64,000 bases of DNA from Microbispora oryzae (GTDB taxonomy: Bacteria > Actinomycetota > Actinomycetes > Streptosporangiales > Streptosporangiaceae): the NCBI RefSeq assembly GCF_017896165.1, contig NZ_JAFCNB010000025.1, positions 25,517 through 89,516 on the forward strand. Direction: 5' to 3'. The notes beneath the pieces are model-generated. The model did not search any database and was not told where the DNA came from. It saw nothing but the letters and a program-made list of their open reading frames with translations. Shown here piece by piece: positions 15,395 through 24,001 of the stretch; within the stretch, counting starts at the first letter, position 1, and each line of letters opens with the position of its first letter. The translations under genes were made by a program, and so were the position numbers.

Positions 15395-16654
15395 TCACCG
15401 GGCACGTCGCACCCCGTAGACGGCCGCGCCGACGGCCAGCACCGCCACCCCGGAGACCACCGAGGCACCCGGCAGAGCCAACGCCAGGACGAGGCATCCG
15501 GCCAGGCCGACGACGGGCACGGGCCGGGGCGGGCGGCCCTCGGCGGGCGTGAGGGTCCAGGCGCTGGCGTTGGCGATGGCGTAGTAGACCAGCACTCCGA
15601 AGGAGGAGAAGCCGATCGCGCCGCGCAGGTCGGCGAAGCCCGCCAGGACCGCCACGACCGCGCCGACCGCCAGCTCGGCGCGGTGCGGCACCCCGAACCG
15701 GGGATGGACGGTGGCCAGGACACCCGGCAGGTGCCGGTCGCGAGCCATGGCCAGCGTGGTGCGGGACACTCCGAGGATCAGCGCCAGCAGCGAGCCGAGC
15801 GCGGCCACCGCGGCTCCCACGCGTACCAGCGGCGCGAGGGCGGGCAGGCCGGCGGCGCGGACGGCGTCGGCCAGCGGCGCGGTCGCCCCGGCCAGCCCCG
15901 CGTCCCCGAGCACGCTCAGCGCCGCCACCGCGACCACCGCGTACACGACGAGGACGAGGCCGAGCGCGAGCGGGATCGCCCGGGGAATCGTCCGGGCCGG
16001 ATCCCGCACCTCCTCCCCCAGCGTGGCCACCCGGGCGTACCCGGCGAAGGCGAAGAACAGCAGGCCCGCCGCCTGGAGCACACCGGCCGCGGTGGCGCCG
16101 GAGGAGACGTCGAGCCGGGCGGCCGCTGCGCCGCCCGAGGCCGTGAGGCAGGCGGCCACCACCGCCGCCAGCACGGCCAGCACCACGGCCACGATCACGC
16201 GGGTCAGCCACATGGTCTTGCGCATCCCCGCGTAGTCGACCGCGGTCAGCGCCACCACGGCGCCCACCGCGACCGCGTGGGCGTGCTCGGGCCACACGTA
16301 GGAGCCGACCGTGAGCGCCATCGCGGCACATGAGGCGGTCTTGCCGACCACGAATCCCCAGCCCGCCAGGTATCCCCAGAACGGCCCCAGCCGCTCACGG
16401 CCGTAGACGTACGTGCCGCCCGAGTCGGGGTAGCGGGCGGCCAGCCGGGCCGACGAGGTCGCGTTGCAGTACGCGACCGCGGCCGCCAGCGCCAGCCCGA
16501 GCAGCAGCCCCGGACCGGCCGCGGCCGCCGCGGGAGCCAGGGCGGCGAAGACGCCCGCGCCGATCATCGATCCCAGCCCGATGACCACGGCGTCGGCCAG
16601 GCCCAGGCGGCGCTCCAGCCGCCCCTCCCCGGCACGTGCAGACGTGCCCGCCAT
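15395..16654 (-). CDS. APC-family amino acid/amine permease
   Basis: A 419-aa, ~12-TM transporter. LADAVVIGLGSMIGAGVFAALAPAAAAAGPGLLLG is the APC signature in TM1 (GSMIGAGVF). TM2 carries NATSSARLAARYPDSGGTYVYGRERLGPFWGYLAGW, and LLFFAFAGYARVATLGEEVRDPARTIPRAI is the TM6-TM7 FAFxG and EE-DP motif. It is probably a secondary importer or exchanger of an amino acid or amine. The ATG at 16654 gives the canonical N-terminus; the open frame upstream is intergenic. It diverges from the cyclitol operon across a 644-bp gap, so a functional link is possible but unproven. Confidence 0.82.
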   Translation of the reverse strand: MAGTSARAGEGRLERRLGLADAVVIGLGSMIGAGVFAALAPAAAAAGPGLLLGLALAAAVAYCNATSSARLAARYPDSGGTYVYGRERLGPFWGYLAGWGFVVGKTASCAAMALTVGSYVWPEHAHAVAVGAVVALTAVDYAGMRKTMWLTRVIVAVVLAVLAAVVAACLTASGGAAAARLDVSSGATAAGVLQAAGLLFFAFAGYARVATLGEEVRDPARTIPRAIPLALGLVLVVYAVVAVAALSVLGDAGLAGATAPLADAVRAAGLPALAPLVRVGAAVAALGSLLALILGVSRTTLAMARDRHLPGVLATVHPRFGVPHRAELAVGAVVAVLAGFADLRGAIGFSSFGVLVYYAIANASAWTLTPAEGRPPRPVPVVGLAGCLVLALALPGASVVSGVAVLAVGAAVYGVRRAR

Positions 16655-17298
16655 GACGACCCCCAGCGGTACGGACCCGATGTCGGGGTCACGATACTTC
16701 GGGCCGGCATGCGGTGGCGTGCCGGGTTCGGTCCACCCGAGCGCGAGGTTATTTGTCCTTTCTCCAGACCGCCGGATCCAGGGGCACCCCGGCGCCTGGA
16801 ATGCGGTTATTCCCGGCGAGACGGCTCGCCGCGTTCCGGGCTTTCCGGTTCTTGGCGCGCGAGATGTGATGCCGCCGTCGCCGATGGCCATGCTTATCCC
16901 GCTGCCCGCCCGGCCGGCGGTCCCGCGGTAAAACATGTCGAAGTAGTCACATAAGGGTGGCGCCCGGACGGTGCTCCGGCACCGGCGGTGACCCGACCAC
17001 GATGACAGGACACCGCCACGCGCAGGGGATATGCCACTTCGGTGACGCACGGTTATCGGAGTTAATTTGACGTCGTATGCCATTGCCGTAGCCCGATGTT
17101 CCGGATCCGTGGCGCATCGATTACGGCCGTGTGAAATATCTTTCGCATTCTTATGTGGCGACCGGCAATGAATTCTGTGCGGCTCGGTGATTATCGTCAC
17201 ACACCCATTCGATCTTATCTTCTTGACGGTTCGAAGATATGCGATTCATGCTCGCGGTAAGGGCAAATGAATCGAAATTCACCCGGAGGAAGAACATC
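16655..17298. promoter_or_regulatory. 644-bp intergenic region upstream of the cyclitol operon; no gene supported
   Basis: This stretch is visibly richer in A+T than its neighbours, and short frames through it show no codon-position bias. It must contain the divergent promoters of the permease and of the cyclase operon. TTGACG occurs at 17067-17072, with TAGCCC 16 bp later, and again near 17223, each a candidate -35 on the plus strand; neither -10 is convincing. A leader of at least tens of bases is likely, because the cyclase has a strong ribosome site (GGAGGA, 17285-17290). Confidence 0.5.
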
Positions 17299-18612
17299 AT
17301 GGCGCAACAGCAGAACGAGCCCGAGACGGGCGGCAGGGCGATCACCCGGCCGATTCCCGCGCCGGAGGCGCGTCGTCACCGCGCGGTCGTCACCCCGCGG
17401 GTCGCCCGCGCGAAGAACGGGGTCAGGCCCAAGACCGGGCACGCCTCCGGCACGAGCCGCTGGACCATCCGCACCCAGCTGCCGGTCTCCTACGAGATCG
17501 TCGAGACACAGGGGCTGCTCGACCCGGCCAACCCCGAGCTGCTCACCCTCCCGGGCGGCGGCAGGAGCACGGCCACCCGTCTCGTGGTCCTGGACCACTC
17601 GATCGACGAACTGTACGGAGATCGCGTCCGCGCCTACTTCGACGCCAACTCCGTCCCCGTGGAGTACCTCACGCTGCCGGGACTGGAGGAGAGCAAGTCC
17701 ATCGAGAACGTCCTCAAGATCGTGAGCAGGCTCAACGACGTCGGGACGAACCGGCTGAGCAGCCCTCCCATCGCCATCGGCGGCGGCGTGCTGACCGATG
17801 TGGTGGGACTCGCCGCGAGCCTCTACCGGCGCGGCATCCCCTACGTCCGCGTGACCACCACCCTCCTGGCCCAGGTGGACGTCAGCGTGGCGGCCAAGAC
17901 CGGCATCAACTACGAGGGCTACCGCAACCGCCTGGGCACCTACAGCCCGCCGCCCCGCACCCTCATCGATCGCATGTTCCTGGCGACCGTGCCGCGCCAC
18001 CAGCTGCGCAACGGCATGGGCGAGATCCTGAAGATGGCGCTCATCAAGGATCCGCGCCTGTTCGCGCTGCTGGAGCGGCACGGAGCCGACCTGATCGAGA
18101 CCAGGTTCCAGGATCCGGACGGCACGCTCGGCGCGGTCGCGAGCGAGGTGATCGGCCGGGCCATCGCGGGCATGGCGGAGGAGCTCGAACCCAACCTGTG
18201 GGAGAAGAACCTCAGGCGCTCGGTCGACTACGGCCATTCGTTCTCCCCGCTGGTGGAGATGCGGGCCCTGCCCGAGCTTCTCCACGGCGAGGCCGTGACG
18301 CTCGACTGCGTGTTCTCCGCCGTCCTCGCCGTCCGGCGCGGGCTGCTCGACCCGGCCGACCTGGACCGCATCGTGGCCGTCACCCGCCGGCTCACCCTCC
18401 GGCCGTCGCATCCGCTCTTCTGCGACGCGGATCTCCTCCGGGAGGCGCTGGCCGACACGGTCCGGCATCGCGACGGACAGCAGAACCTGCCGATCCTCAC
18501 CGGCATCGGCCGGGTGTGCTTCCTCAACGACGTCGGCGACGCCGAGATCGCCGCCGCGGCCGCCGTCATGGAGACGATGCTGGACACCGACCCGGTGAGC
18601 GCGGCCCGATGA
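17299..18612 (+). CDS. Sedoheptulose-7-phosphate cyclase (2-epi-5-epi-valiolone synthase family)
   Basis: A 437-aa enzyme of the dehydroquinate-synthase-like superfamily that cyclises sedoheptulose 7-phosphate to a C7 cyclitol using NAD+ and a divalent metal. The NAD-binding GGGVLTDVVG (161-170), TTLLAQVDVSVAAKTGIN (187-204), RNRLGTYSPPPRTLID and RHRDG (near residue 390) are hallmarks of the EEVS/EVS/DDGS branch rather than true AroB. Metal ligands by analogy are Glu242 (GMGEILKMALIKD), His313 (YGHSFS) and His329 (LLHGEAV), all present. ATG 17299 has GGAGGA at 8 nt; an upstream in-frame ATG (17239) lacks one. The N-terminal ~55 residues are a poorly conserved basic extension. The ATGA overlap couples it to the SDR. 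Which stereoisomer it makes cannot be fixed from the sequence alone. Confidence 0.88.
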   Translation: MAQQQNEPETGGRAITRPIPAPEARRHRAVVTPRVARAKNGVRPKTGHASGTSRWTIRTQLPVSYEIVETQGLLDPANPELLTLPGGGRSTATRLVVLDHSIDELYGDRVRAYFDANSVPVEYLTLPGLEESKSIENVLKIVSRLNDVGTNRLSSPPIAIGGGVLTDVVGLAASLYRRGIPYVRVTTTLLAQVDVSVAAKTGINYEGYRNRLGTYSPPPRTLIDRMFLATVPRHQLRNGMGEILKMALIKDPRLFALLERHGADLIETRFQDPDGTLGAVASEVIGRAIAGMAEELEPNLWEKNLRRSVDYGHSFSPLVEMRALPELLHGEAVTLDCVFSAVLAVRRGLLDPADLDRIVAVTRRLTLRPSHPLFCDADLLREALADTVRHRDGQQNLPILTGIGRVCFLNDVGDAEIAAAAAVMETMLDTDPVSAAR

Positions 18613-19373
18613 GCCGTCCCGCCGGGCAGGCAGGCAGGACGGTCGTCGTCACCGGCGGCAGCGCCGGGATCGGCCGCGCCGCCGCGGAGGTGTTCGCCGC
18701 CGCCGGCATGCGCGTGGTCCTCGCCGCCCGCGGGCGGGACCGGGGCCACGAGGCCGCCGAGAAGATCCGGGCGGACGGCGGCGAAGCACTGTTCGTGCCC
18801 TGCGACGTCACCGACCCGGCCCAGGTGGCGAACCTCTTCCGGCGGGCCGTGACGGCCTACGGGCGGGTGGACTGCGCGTTCAACAACGCGGGTTCCTCGG
18901 GGGACGGAACCCTCACCGGCCTGTCGGCCGAGGAGTTCGACCGGGCCTTCGCCGTCAACACCCGCGGGCTGTGGCTGTGCCTGCGGGAGGAGCTGCGGCT
19001 GATGTCCGCGCAGGGGTCGGGCAGCGTCGTCAACACCATCTCCGTGCACGGGCTGCGGGCCGTCTTCCCCGGCGTCGGAGCGTACGTCGCGTCCAAGCAC
19101 GCGGCGGTCGCGCTCACCCGCGTGGCGGCCATGGAACACGCGCGCGACGGGGTGCGCGTCAACGCCGTCGCCCCCGGACCGATCGAGACGGAGATGCTGG
19201 CCGCCTCCGAGGCCGCCGTCGGCGGAGCCACCGCCTGGCGCGCGCTGATCCCCTCGGGACGGATCGGCACCCCGCCGGAGGTGGCCGAGGTGGCGCTGTG
19301 GCTGCTGTCCGACACGTCGTCGTACGTCAACGGGCAGGTGATCGGCGTGGACGGAGGTTTCCTCGCCACCTGA
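18609..19373 (+). CDS. Short-chain dehydrogenase/reductase, cyclitol operon
   Basis: A 254-aa classical SDR. TGGSAGIG (15-22) is the nucleotide-binding motif and NNAG (92-95) is present. Catalytic Ser145, Tyr159 and Lys163 (YVASK) are all in place, and the C-terminal YVNGQVIGVDGGF is typical. The DVTD and ARGRDRG motifs after beta2 suggest preference for NADP(H), with moderate confidence. The start overlaps the cyclase stop by 4 bp (ATGA, 18609-18612). In this operon it probably reduces or oxidises a ring carbonyl or hydroxyl of the C7 cyclitol. Confidence 0.88.
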   Translation: MSRPAGQAGRTVVVTGGSAGIGRAAAEVFAAAGMRVVLAARGRDRGHEAAEKIRADGGEALFVPCDVTDPAQVANLFRRAVTAYGRVDCAFNNAGSSGDGTLTGLSAEEFDRAFAVNTRGLWLCLREELRLMSAQGSGSVVNTISVHGLRAVFPGVGAYVASKHAAVALTRVAAMEHARDGVRVNAVAPGPIETEMLAASEAAVGGATAWRALIPSGRIGTPPEVAEVALWLLSDTSSYVNGQVIGVDGGFLAT

Positions 19374-19400
19374 TCCCTGCCGGCTACCAAGGAGTGACTG

Positions 19401-20930
19401 GTGAAATACGACTACATCGTGGTCGGTGCGGGGGCCGCCGGATGCGTCGCCGCCGCGCGGCTGAGCGCGGACCCCGGCCGCAGCGTTCTCCTCATCGAGG
19501 CCGGTCCCGCCGACGACGATCCGCGGATCGCCCGGCCGGTCGCCTGGCCGCAGTTGCTCGGCGGCGACCTCGACTGGGGCTACCGGACCGCGCCCCAGGC
19601 GGAGCTCCACGGGCGGAGGCTCGCGTGGCCCCGTGGCCGCGTGGTGGGCGGCTCCGGCGCGATCAACGCGATGGTCCACATCCTGGGCGCGGCGTCCGAC
19701 TTCGACGCCTGGGCCCGCTGGGGCGGCGACCTGTGGACGGCGGACCGCATGCTGCCGCTGTTCGACGAGATCTTCGACGAAACGGAGGCCGCCGGCGGGC
19801 CGGACGAGCCCGCCCGCATCCCGGTCGCCGCCAACCCGCGGCCGCATCCGTTCGCGGACGCGTTCGTCACGGCGGCCCAGAAGTACGGGCTGCCCGCCAA
19901 TCTCGACTTCAACAGGGGCACTCAGGAGGGGGTGGGCCTGTACCGCACGACGCGCACCGGGGACCGCCCCGGCGCTCCGGCGCGACGCGCCAACACGGCG
20001 TACACGCACCTGCGCCCGGCTCTCGGCCGGGCGAACCTGACCGTGCTGCCGGACGCCACCGTGCTGAACGTCGTCGTCGAGCGCGGCCGGGCGACGGGGG
20101 TGCTGGTACGGCACGGCGGCGAGTCGCGCACGATCACCGCGGACGCGGAGATCCTCCTGTGCGCCGGCACCGTCTCGACCCCGCATCTGCTCATGCTGAG
20201 CGGCGTCGGACCCGCCGCCGAGCTGGCCGGCGTAGGGGTGCCCGTGGCCGTCCACCTGCCCGGCGTCGGCCGCAACCTCCACGACCACCTGCAGGTCTCC
20301 CTCGCCTACGACACCACGACCGGGCATCCCGTCGACGACCGGTCGAACCTCGGCGAGGCGGGGGGATTCATCACCCTGCTGCCCGGCTCGCCGGCGCCGG
20401 ACGTGCAGCTCTCCTTCGCCCCGATGAAGAACCTGAACAACGCCTCCCACCTGGGGCGCGGGTTCACGATCGGCCCGGCGATCACCCGGCCGCGCAGCCG
20501 CGGACGGCTCACCCTGAACACCGCCGACCCGGCCGCCCACCCCCGGATCGACCCGGCGTACCTGTCGGACCCGAACGACCTGGAGATCCTTGTGGAGGGG
20601 GTGCGGATCGCCCTCGACATCGCGGGCACCGACCCGCTGGGCGACCTCACGTGCGGGCCGCCGCCCGTCGCCGGAACCAGCCGCTGGCGACTGGAGGAGT
20701 ACGTCCGTGACAACGCCGAGACCCAGTTCCACCCCGTCGGCACCTGCCGGCTGGGCCGGGAGACCGACGAGGAGGCGGTGGTGGACCCCCGCCTGCGGGT
20801 ACGCGGGGTGACCGGCCTGCGGATCGCGGACGCCTCGGTCATCCCCAGCATGATCACCGGCAACGTCCACGCCGCCGTGGCCGCGATCGGCCTGCGCGCG
20901 GCGGAGTTCATGCGGGAGGACCACGGATGA
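19401..20930 (+). CDS. GMC-family FAD-dependent oxidoreductase, cyclitol operon
   Basis: A 509-aa flavoprotein. The N-terminal YDYIVVGAGAAGC (GxGxxG) binds FAD. PRGRVVGGSGAINAMVHILG is GMC signature 1 and GTVSTPHLLMLSGVGP is signature 2. The active-site pair is His444 (HPVGTC) and Asn488 (GNVH). GMC enzymes oxidise alcohols, often sugars, polyols or choline. GTG start at 19401 with AAGGAG 6 nt before; it follows the SDR by 27 bp. No signal peptide or Tat motif is seen, so it acts in the cytosol. It is probably the alcohol-oxidising step on the cyclitol. A GMC oxidase is not a standard part of the best-known EEVS pathways. Confidence 0.88.
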   Translation: MKYDYIVVGAGAAGCVAAARLSADPGRSVLLIEAGPADDDPRIARPVAWPQLLGGDLDWGYRTAPQAELHGRRLAWPRGRVVGGSGAINAMVHILGAASDFDAWARWGGDLWTADRMLPLFDEIFDETEAAGGPDEPARIPVAANPRPHPFADAFVTAAQKYGLPANLDFNRGTQEGVGLYRTTRTGDRPGAPARRANTAYTHLRPALGRANLTVLPDATVLNVVVERGRATGVLVRHGGESRTITADAEILLCAGTVSTPHLLMLSGVGPAAELAGVGVPVAVHLPGVGRNLHDHLQVSLAYDTTTGHPVDDRSNLGEAGGFITLLPGSPAPDVQLSFAPMKNLNNASHLGRGFTIGPAITRPRSRGRLTLNTADPAAHPRIDPAYLSDPNDLEILVEGVRIALDIAGTDPLGDLTCGPPPVAGTSRWRLEEYVRDNAETQFHPVGTCRLGRETDEEAVVDPRLRVRGVTGLRIADASVIPSMITGNVHAAVAAIGLRAAEFMREDHG

Positions 20931-22015
20931 ACCACACCGGCGCAACCGGACGCCGCCCGGGCCCCCTGCGCTGGGGCGTGCTCGGCGCGACCGCGTACAT
21001 CAGCGGCCTGCTGATGCCGGCCATCGCCCGCACCCCGGGCTGCGCCCTGGCCGCGGTGGCCAGCCGTCCGGGCGGCGCCGACGTGGCGGCGGCGACCGCC
21101 AGGCGGTACGGCGCCGCCGCCCACCGCGACTACGCGTCGCTGGTCGCCGACGGCGACGTCGACGTGGTCTACATCGCCCTGCCCAACACCGACCACGTCG
21201 AGTGGACCCTGCGGGCGCTGGCCGCGGGCAAGCACGTGCTGGTCGAAAAGCCGATGGCGATGACCGAGAAGGACTGCGTCCGGATCGAGCAGGCCGCGCG
21301 CGAGGCCGGCCGCCTGGCGATGGAGGCGTTCATGTACCGCTTCCACACCCAGCAGCGACGCGCGGCCGAACTGCTGGCCGCGGGCACGATCGGCGACCTG
21401 CGCGTCGTCCGGGCGTCGTTCGCCTTCGCCATCGCCGACGGCAGCGGGAACATCCGCCTGGAGCGCTCGCTGGGCGGCGGCGCGACCTGGGACGTTGGCT
21501 GCTACGCGATGGACGTCCCGTCGCTGTTCTTCGGACGGGCGCCCGAACGGGTCCAGGGGCGCTTCACGTCCCGGCCCGGCGCGGATGTGGAGACGAGCGC
21601 GGTGGGGTTGATGGACTTCGGGGACGGCCGCGGCGCGGTGATCGACTACAGCATCGACTACGGGCCCCGCGCCTGGTACGAACTGCAGGGCACCCACGGC
21701 ACCATCGGCGTGCGGAACGCCTGGGCCATGGGCGCGGAGGACGGCGTCGTCACCGTCACGACCGGCGGCGGAGTCACGGAGGAGCGTGTGGCGGCGGCCG
21801 ATCACTACCAGCTGCAGGTCGCCGGGTTCGCCCGTGCCGTGGCCGCCGGCGGGCCGGTCCCCGTTCCGCCGGCCCACTCGCGGTGGACGGCGCGGGTGGG
21901 CGAGTCCCTGGCCGCGTCGGCCGCCCTGGACGGGGCCGCCGTGTCCACCGCCGACCCGGAACAGGGCACCGCGCGCAGCGCGGTGGCACCCGCGACCACG
22001 GCGGAGGCGCCGTGA
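20927..22015 (+). CDS. Gfo/Idh/MocA-family NAD(P)-dependent oxidoreductase, cyclitol operon
   Basis: A 362-aa protein. The N-terminal Rossmann motif is LRWGVLGATAYISG. EKPMAMTEKDC contains the catalytic Lys (about residue 108), and GGGATWDVGCYAMD is the substrate-domain motif. The family includes inositol 2-dehydrogenase, scyllo-inosose reductases and glucose-fructose oxidoreductase, so a polyol or keto-cyclitol substrate is natural here. The start overlaps the GMC stop by 4 bp. The last ~25 residues (SAVAPATTAEAP end) are low-complexity. With the SDR and GMC enzymes it is the third redox enzyme of the operon. Confidence 0.87.
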   Translation: MNHTGATGRRPGPLRWGVLGATAYISGLLMPAIARTPGCALAAVASRPGGADVAAATARRYGAAAHRDYASLVADGDVDVVYIALPNTDHVEWTLRALAAGKHVLVEKPMAMTEKDCVRIEQAAREAGRLAMEAFMYRFHTQQRRAAELLAAGTIGDLRVVRASFAFAIADGSGNIRLERSLGGGATWDVGCYAMDVPSLFFGRAPERVQGRFTSRPGADVETSAVGLMDFGDGRGAVIDYSIDYGPRAWYELQGTHGTIGVRNAWAMGAEDGVVTVTTGGGVTEERVAAADHYQLQVAGFARAVAAGGPVPVPPAHSRWTARVGESLAASAALDGAAVSTADPEQGTARSAVAPATTAEAP

Positions 22016-23346
22016 CGGCGGTCCGCTCGGGGAGCCTCCTCCTCGCGGTGCTCCTCGCGTCGGTGGGCGGGCTGCTGTTCGGCTACGGCACCGGGGTGAT
22101 CGCCGGGGCCCTGCCGCTGACCGCGGCGGAGTACGGGCTGTCCGCGTGGGTCCAGGGCATCGCGGTCTCGGCGGCGTTGCTCGGCGCGGCGCTCACCGCG
22201 CCCATGAGCGGACGCCTCGCCGACCGCTTCGGCCGCCTCCCGGTGATCGCGACGGCCACGGCCCTGTACGCCGCGGGCAGCGGCGTCTCGGCCCTGGCCA
22301 CGGGGGCGGGCTCGCTGGTCGCGGGGAGGCTCCTCGTCGGGCTCGCGCTGGGCGCGACGTCGTTCGCCGTGCCGCTGTACATCGCGGAGATCTCGCCCCC
22401 GGCCAACCGGGGCGCCCTGGTGACGCTCAACCAGCTGATGATCGCCATCGGGCTGCTGGTGTCGTACCTCACGGCGTACCTGCTGGGCCCGGCCGGCGCA
22501 TGGCGATGGATGTTCGCGCTGGGCTGCGTGCCGGCCGTGGTGCTGCTGGCCGGCACGTTCCTGGTGCCGGAGTCGCCCGACTGGCTCTACGGGACCGGCA
22601 GGGCAGAGAGGGCGGCGCGGGCGGCCCGGCGTCTCGGCCTTCCCCCGCACGAGACCGTCCCCCGGGTGTCGCCCGCCAGGCGGGGCCTGCGGGCGGCCCG
22701 CGCGGAAAGCGGGCTGCGCGCGCTGGTCCTCGGCCTGGCGATCGCGGCGCTGGTGCACTTCACCGGCCTCAACACCGCCATCTACTACGCGCCCACGATT
22801 CTCGGCGCCGGCGGCCTGACCCCCTCGGGCGGCTATCTCGGCGCCGTCCTGGTGGGGACGTGCAACGTGGTCGCCACCGCGGTGACCATCGTGCTGCTCG
22901 ACAGATCCGGCCGCCGTACGCTCATGATCGGCGGCCTGGGGCTGATGGCGGTCACGGCCGCGGCGATCGCCGCCGTCCAGTCCCTCGGCGGCGGGCCGGC
23001 GGCGACCGCCGTCCTGCTCTGCGTGTTCATCACCGCCGGGTCGATCGGGCCCGCCCCGGTCTTCTGGGTCTACACGGCGGAGATCTATCCCCGATCCGTG
23101 CGAGGGACCCTGATGAGTCTGGCGACCGCCGTGCACTGGGCGGCCGACTTTCTGGTGGCGACCACGTTCCTCCCCCTGGTGCAGCGGCTGTCCCTCGGCG
23201 GCGCCTTCGTCGTCTACGCGGCCGTCACCGCCGTCTCCGCGGCCGCGCTGTGGAAGGCGATGCCGGAGACACGAGGCCGTACCCTGGCGGAGATGGGCGA
23301 TCACCCACGTGGGAAGGCGGAGGACCGTGAGGACCGTGTTGCCTGA
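22012..23346 (+). CDS. MFS sugar-porter-type transporter, cyclitol operon
   Basis: A 444-aa, 12-TM sugar porter. GGLLFGYGTGVIAGAL in TM1, GRLADRFGRLPV (loop 2-3), PLYIAEISPPANRGALVTLNQLMIAIG in TM4-5, PESPDWLYGTGR at the end of TM6, LDRSGRRTLM (loop 8-9) and PETRGRTLAEM at the C-terminus are all family signatures. The usual sugar-contacting QQxxGxN of TM7 reads VHFTGLNTAIYYAP here. The missing glutamines suggest a substrate other than a simple hexose. GTG start at 22012 overlaps the previous stop (GTGA). It may export the cyclitol product or import a precursor. Confidence 0.87.
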   Translation: MTAVRSGSLLLAVLLASVGGLLFGYGTGVIAGALPLTAAEYGLSAWVQGIAVSAALLGAALTAPMSGRLADRFGRLPVIATATALYAAGSGVSALATGAGSLVAGRLLVGLALGATSFAVPLYIAEISPPANRGALVTLNQLMIAIGLLVSYLTAYLLGPAGAWRWMFALGCVPAVVLLAGTFLVPESPDWLYGTGRAERAARAARRLGLPPHETVPRVSPARRGLRAARAESGLRALVLGLAIAALVHFTGLNTAIYYAPTILGAGGLTPSGGYLGAVLVGTCNVVATAVTIVLLDRSGRRTLMIGGLGLMAVTAAAIAAVQSLGGGPAATAVLLCVFITAGSIGPAPVFWVYTAEIYPRSVRGTLMSLATAVHWAADFLVATTFLPLVQRLSLGGAFVVYAAVTAVSAAALWKAMPETRGRTLAEMGDHPRGKAEDREDRVA

Positions 23347-23950
23347 ACTCCATCCCGGAGACGCCGGCGCCCTGCTCTTCGACTGGGACGGAACGCTGGT
23401 CGACACGCAACCGGCGAACTATCTCGCGATGGCGGGAGCGCTCGCCGAGGAGGGCGTGCGGCTGGACCAGGAGTGGTTCGACGCGCGCACCGGCCTCTCC
23501 TCGGCCGAGATGGTCGGCGTGCTGGCGCGCGAACGCGGGATCGGGCTCCGGCGGTCGATCGCGGAGATCGTGGCGGATCGCGACGAACGGTTTCTGCGTA
23601 CGGCGCACGAGATCCGGGTCCATCCGGAGATCGGGGCCGTGGTCTCGTCCTTCCACGGGCGGCTGCCCATGGCTGTGGCCTCCGGCGGCGCCCGGAAAGT
23701 GATCGAGACGACGCTCCGCCACCTGCCGATCCGCCACCGGTTCGGCACTCTGGTCACGCGCGACGACGTCGAGCGGGGCAAGCCCGCCCCCGACATCTTC
23801 CTGCGCGCGGCGACGCTGCTCGGCGTCCCCCCGGACCGCTGCACCGTGTACGAGGACAGCGACGAGGGCATCGCCGCGGCGCACGCGGCGGGCATGGCGG
23901 TCATCGACGTCCGGCCCTTCACCCGCCGGCGGAGCGGCCCGCACGCCTGA
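23327..23950 (+). CDS. HAD-superfamily sugar phosphatase/beta-phosphoglucomutase-like, cyclitol operon
   Basis: About 207 aa. All four HAD motifs are present: DWDGTLVDT (motif I), VASGG (motif II), the Lys in RGKPAPDIF (motif III) and YEDSDEGI (motif IV). The alpha-helical cap between motifs I and II is of the beta-PGM/DOG-phosphatase size. It overlaps the 3' end of the transporter. Starts at 23309, 23327 and 23336 are all GTG; 23327 is chosen on the GGAAGG spacing, with low certainty. A likely role is removing phosphate from a cyclitol phosphate or sugar phosphate intermediate, fitting the absence of a kinase or nucleotidyltransferase in the operon. It is the last gene of the operon. Confidence 0.82.
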   Translation: MRTVLPELHPGDAGALLFDWDGTLVDTQPANYLAMAGALAEEGVRLDQEWFDARTGLSSAEMVGVLARERGIGLRRSIAEIVADRDERFLRTAHEIRVHPEIGAVVSSFHGRLPMAVASGGARKVIETTLRHLPIRHRFGTLVTRDDVERGKPAPDIFLRAATLLGVPPDRCTVYEDSDEGIAAAHAAGMAVIDVRPFTRRRSGPHA

Positions 23951-24001
23951 CGACCCATTCGCCGTCTTGAGGAAGTCGCGCGGGCCGTGGCCACATCTCC
24001 G

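Noticed and set aside
17239..17298. Upstream ATG start for the cyclase adding 20 residues
   Set aside because: No ribosome site there, whereas ATG 17299 has GGAGGA at ideal spacing.
18228..20945. 905-codon open frame antisense to the cyclitol operon
   Set aside because: Long antisense frames are expected opposite very GC-rich genes. Its translation is low-complexity (Gly/Arg/Val-rich), matches no family, and the sense genes carry complete catalytic motifs.
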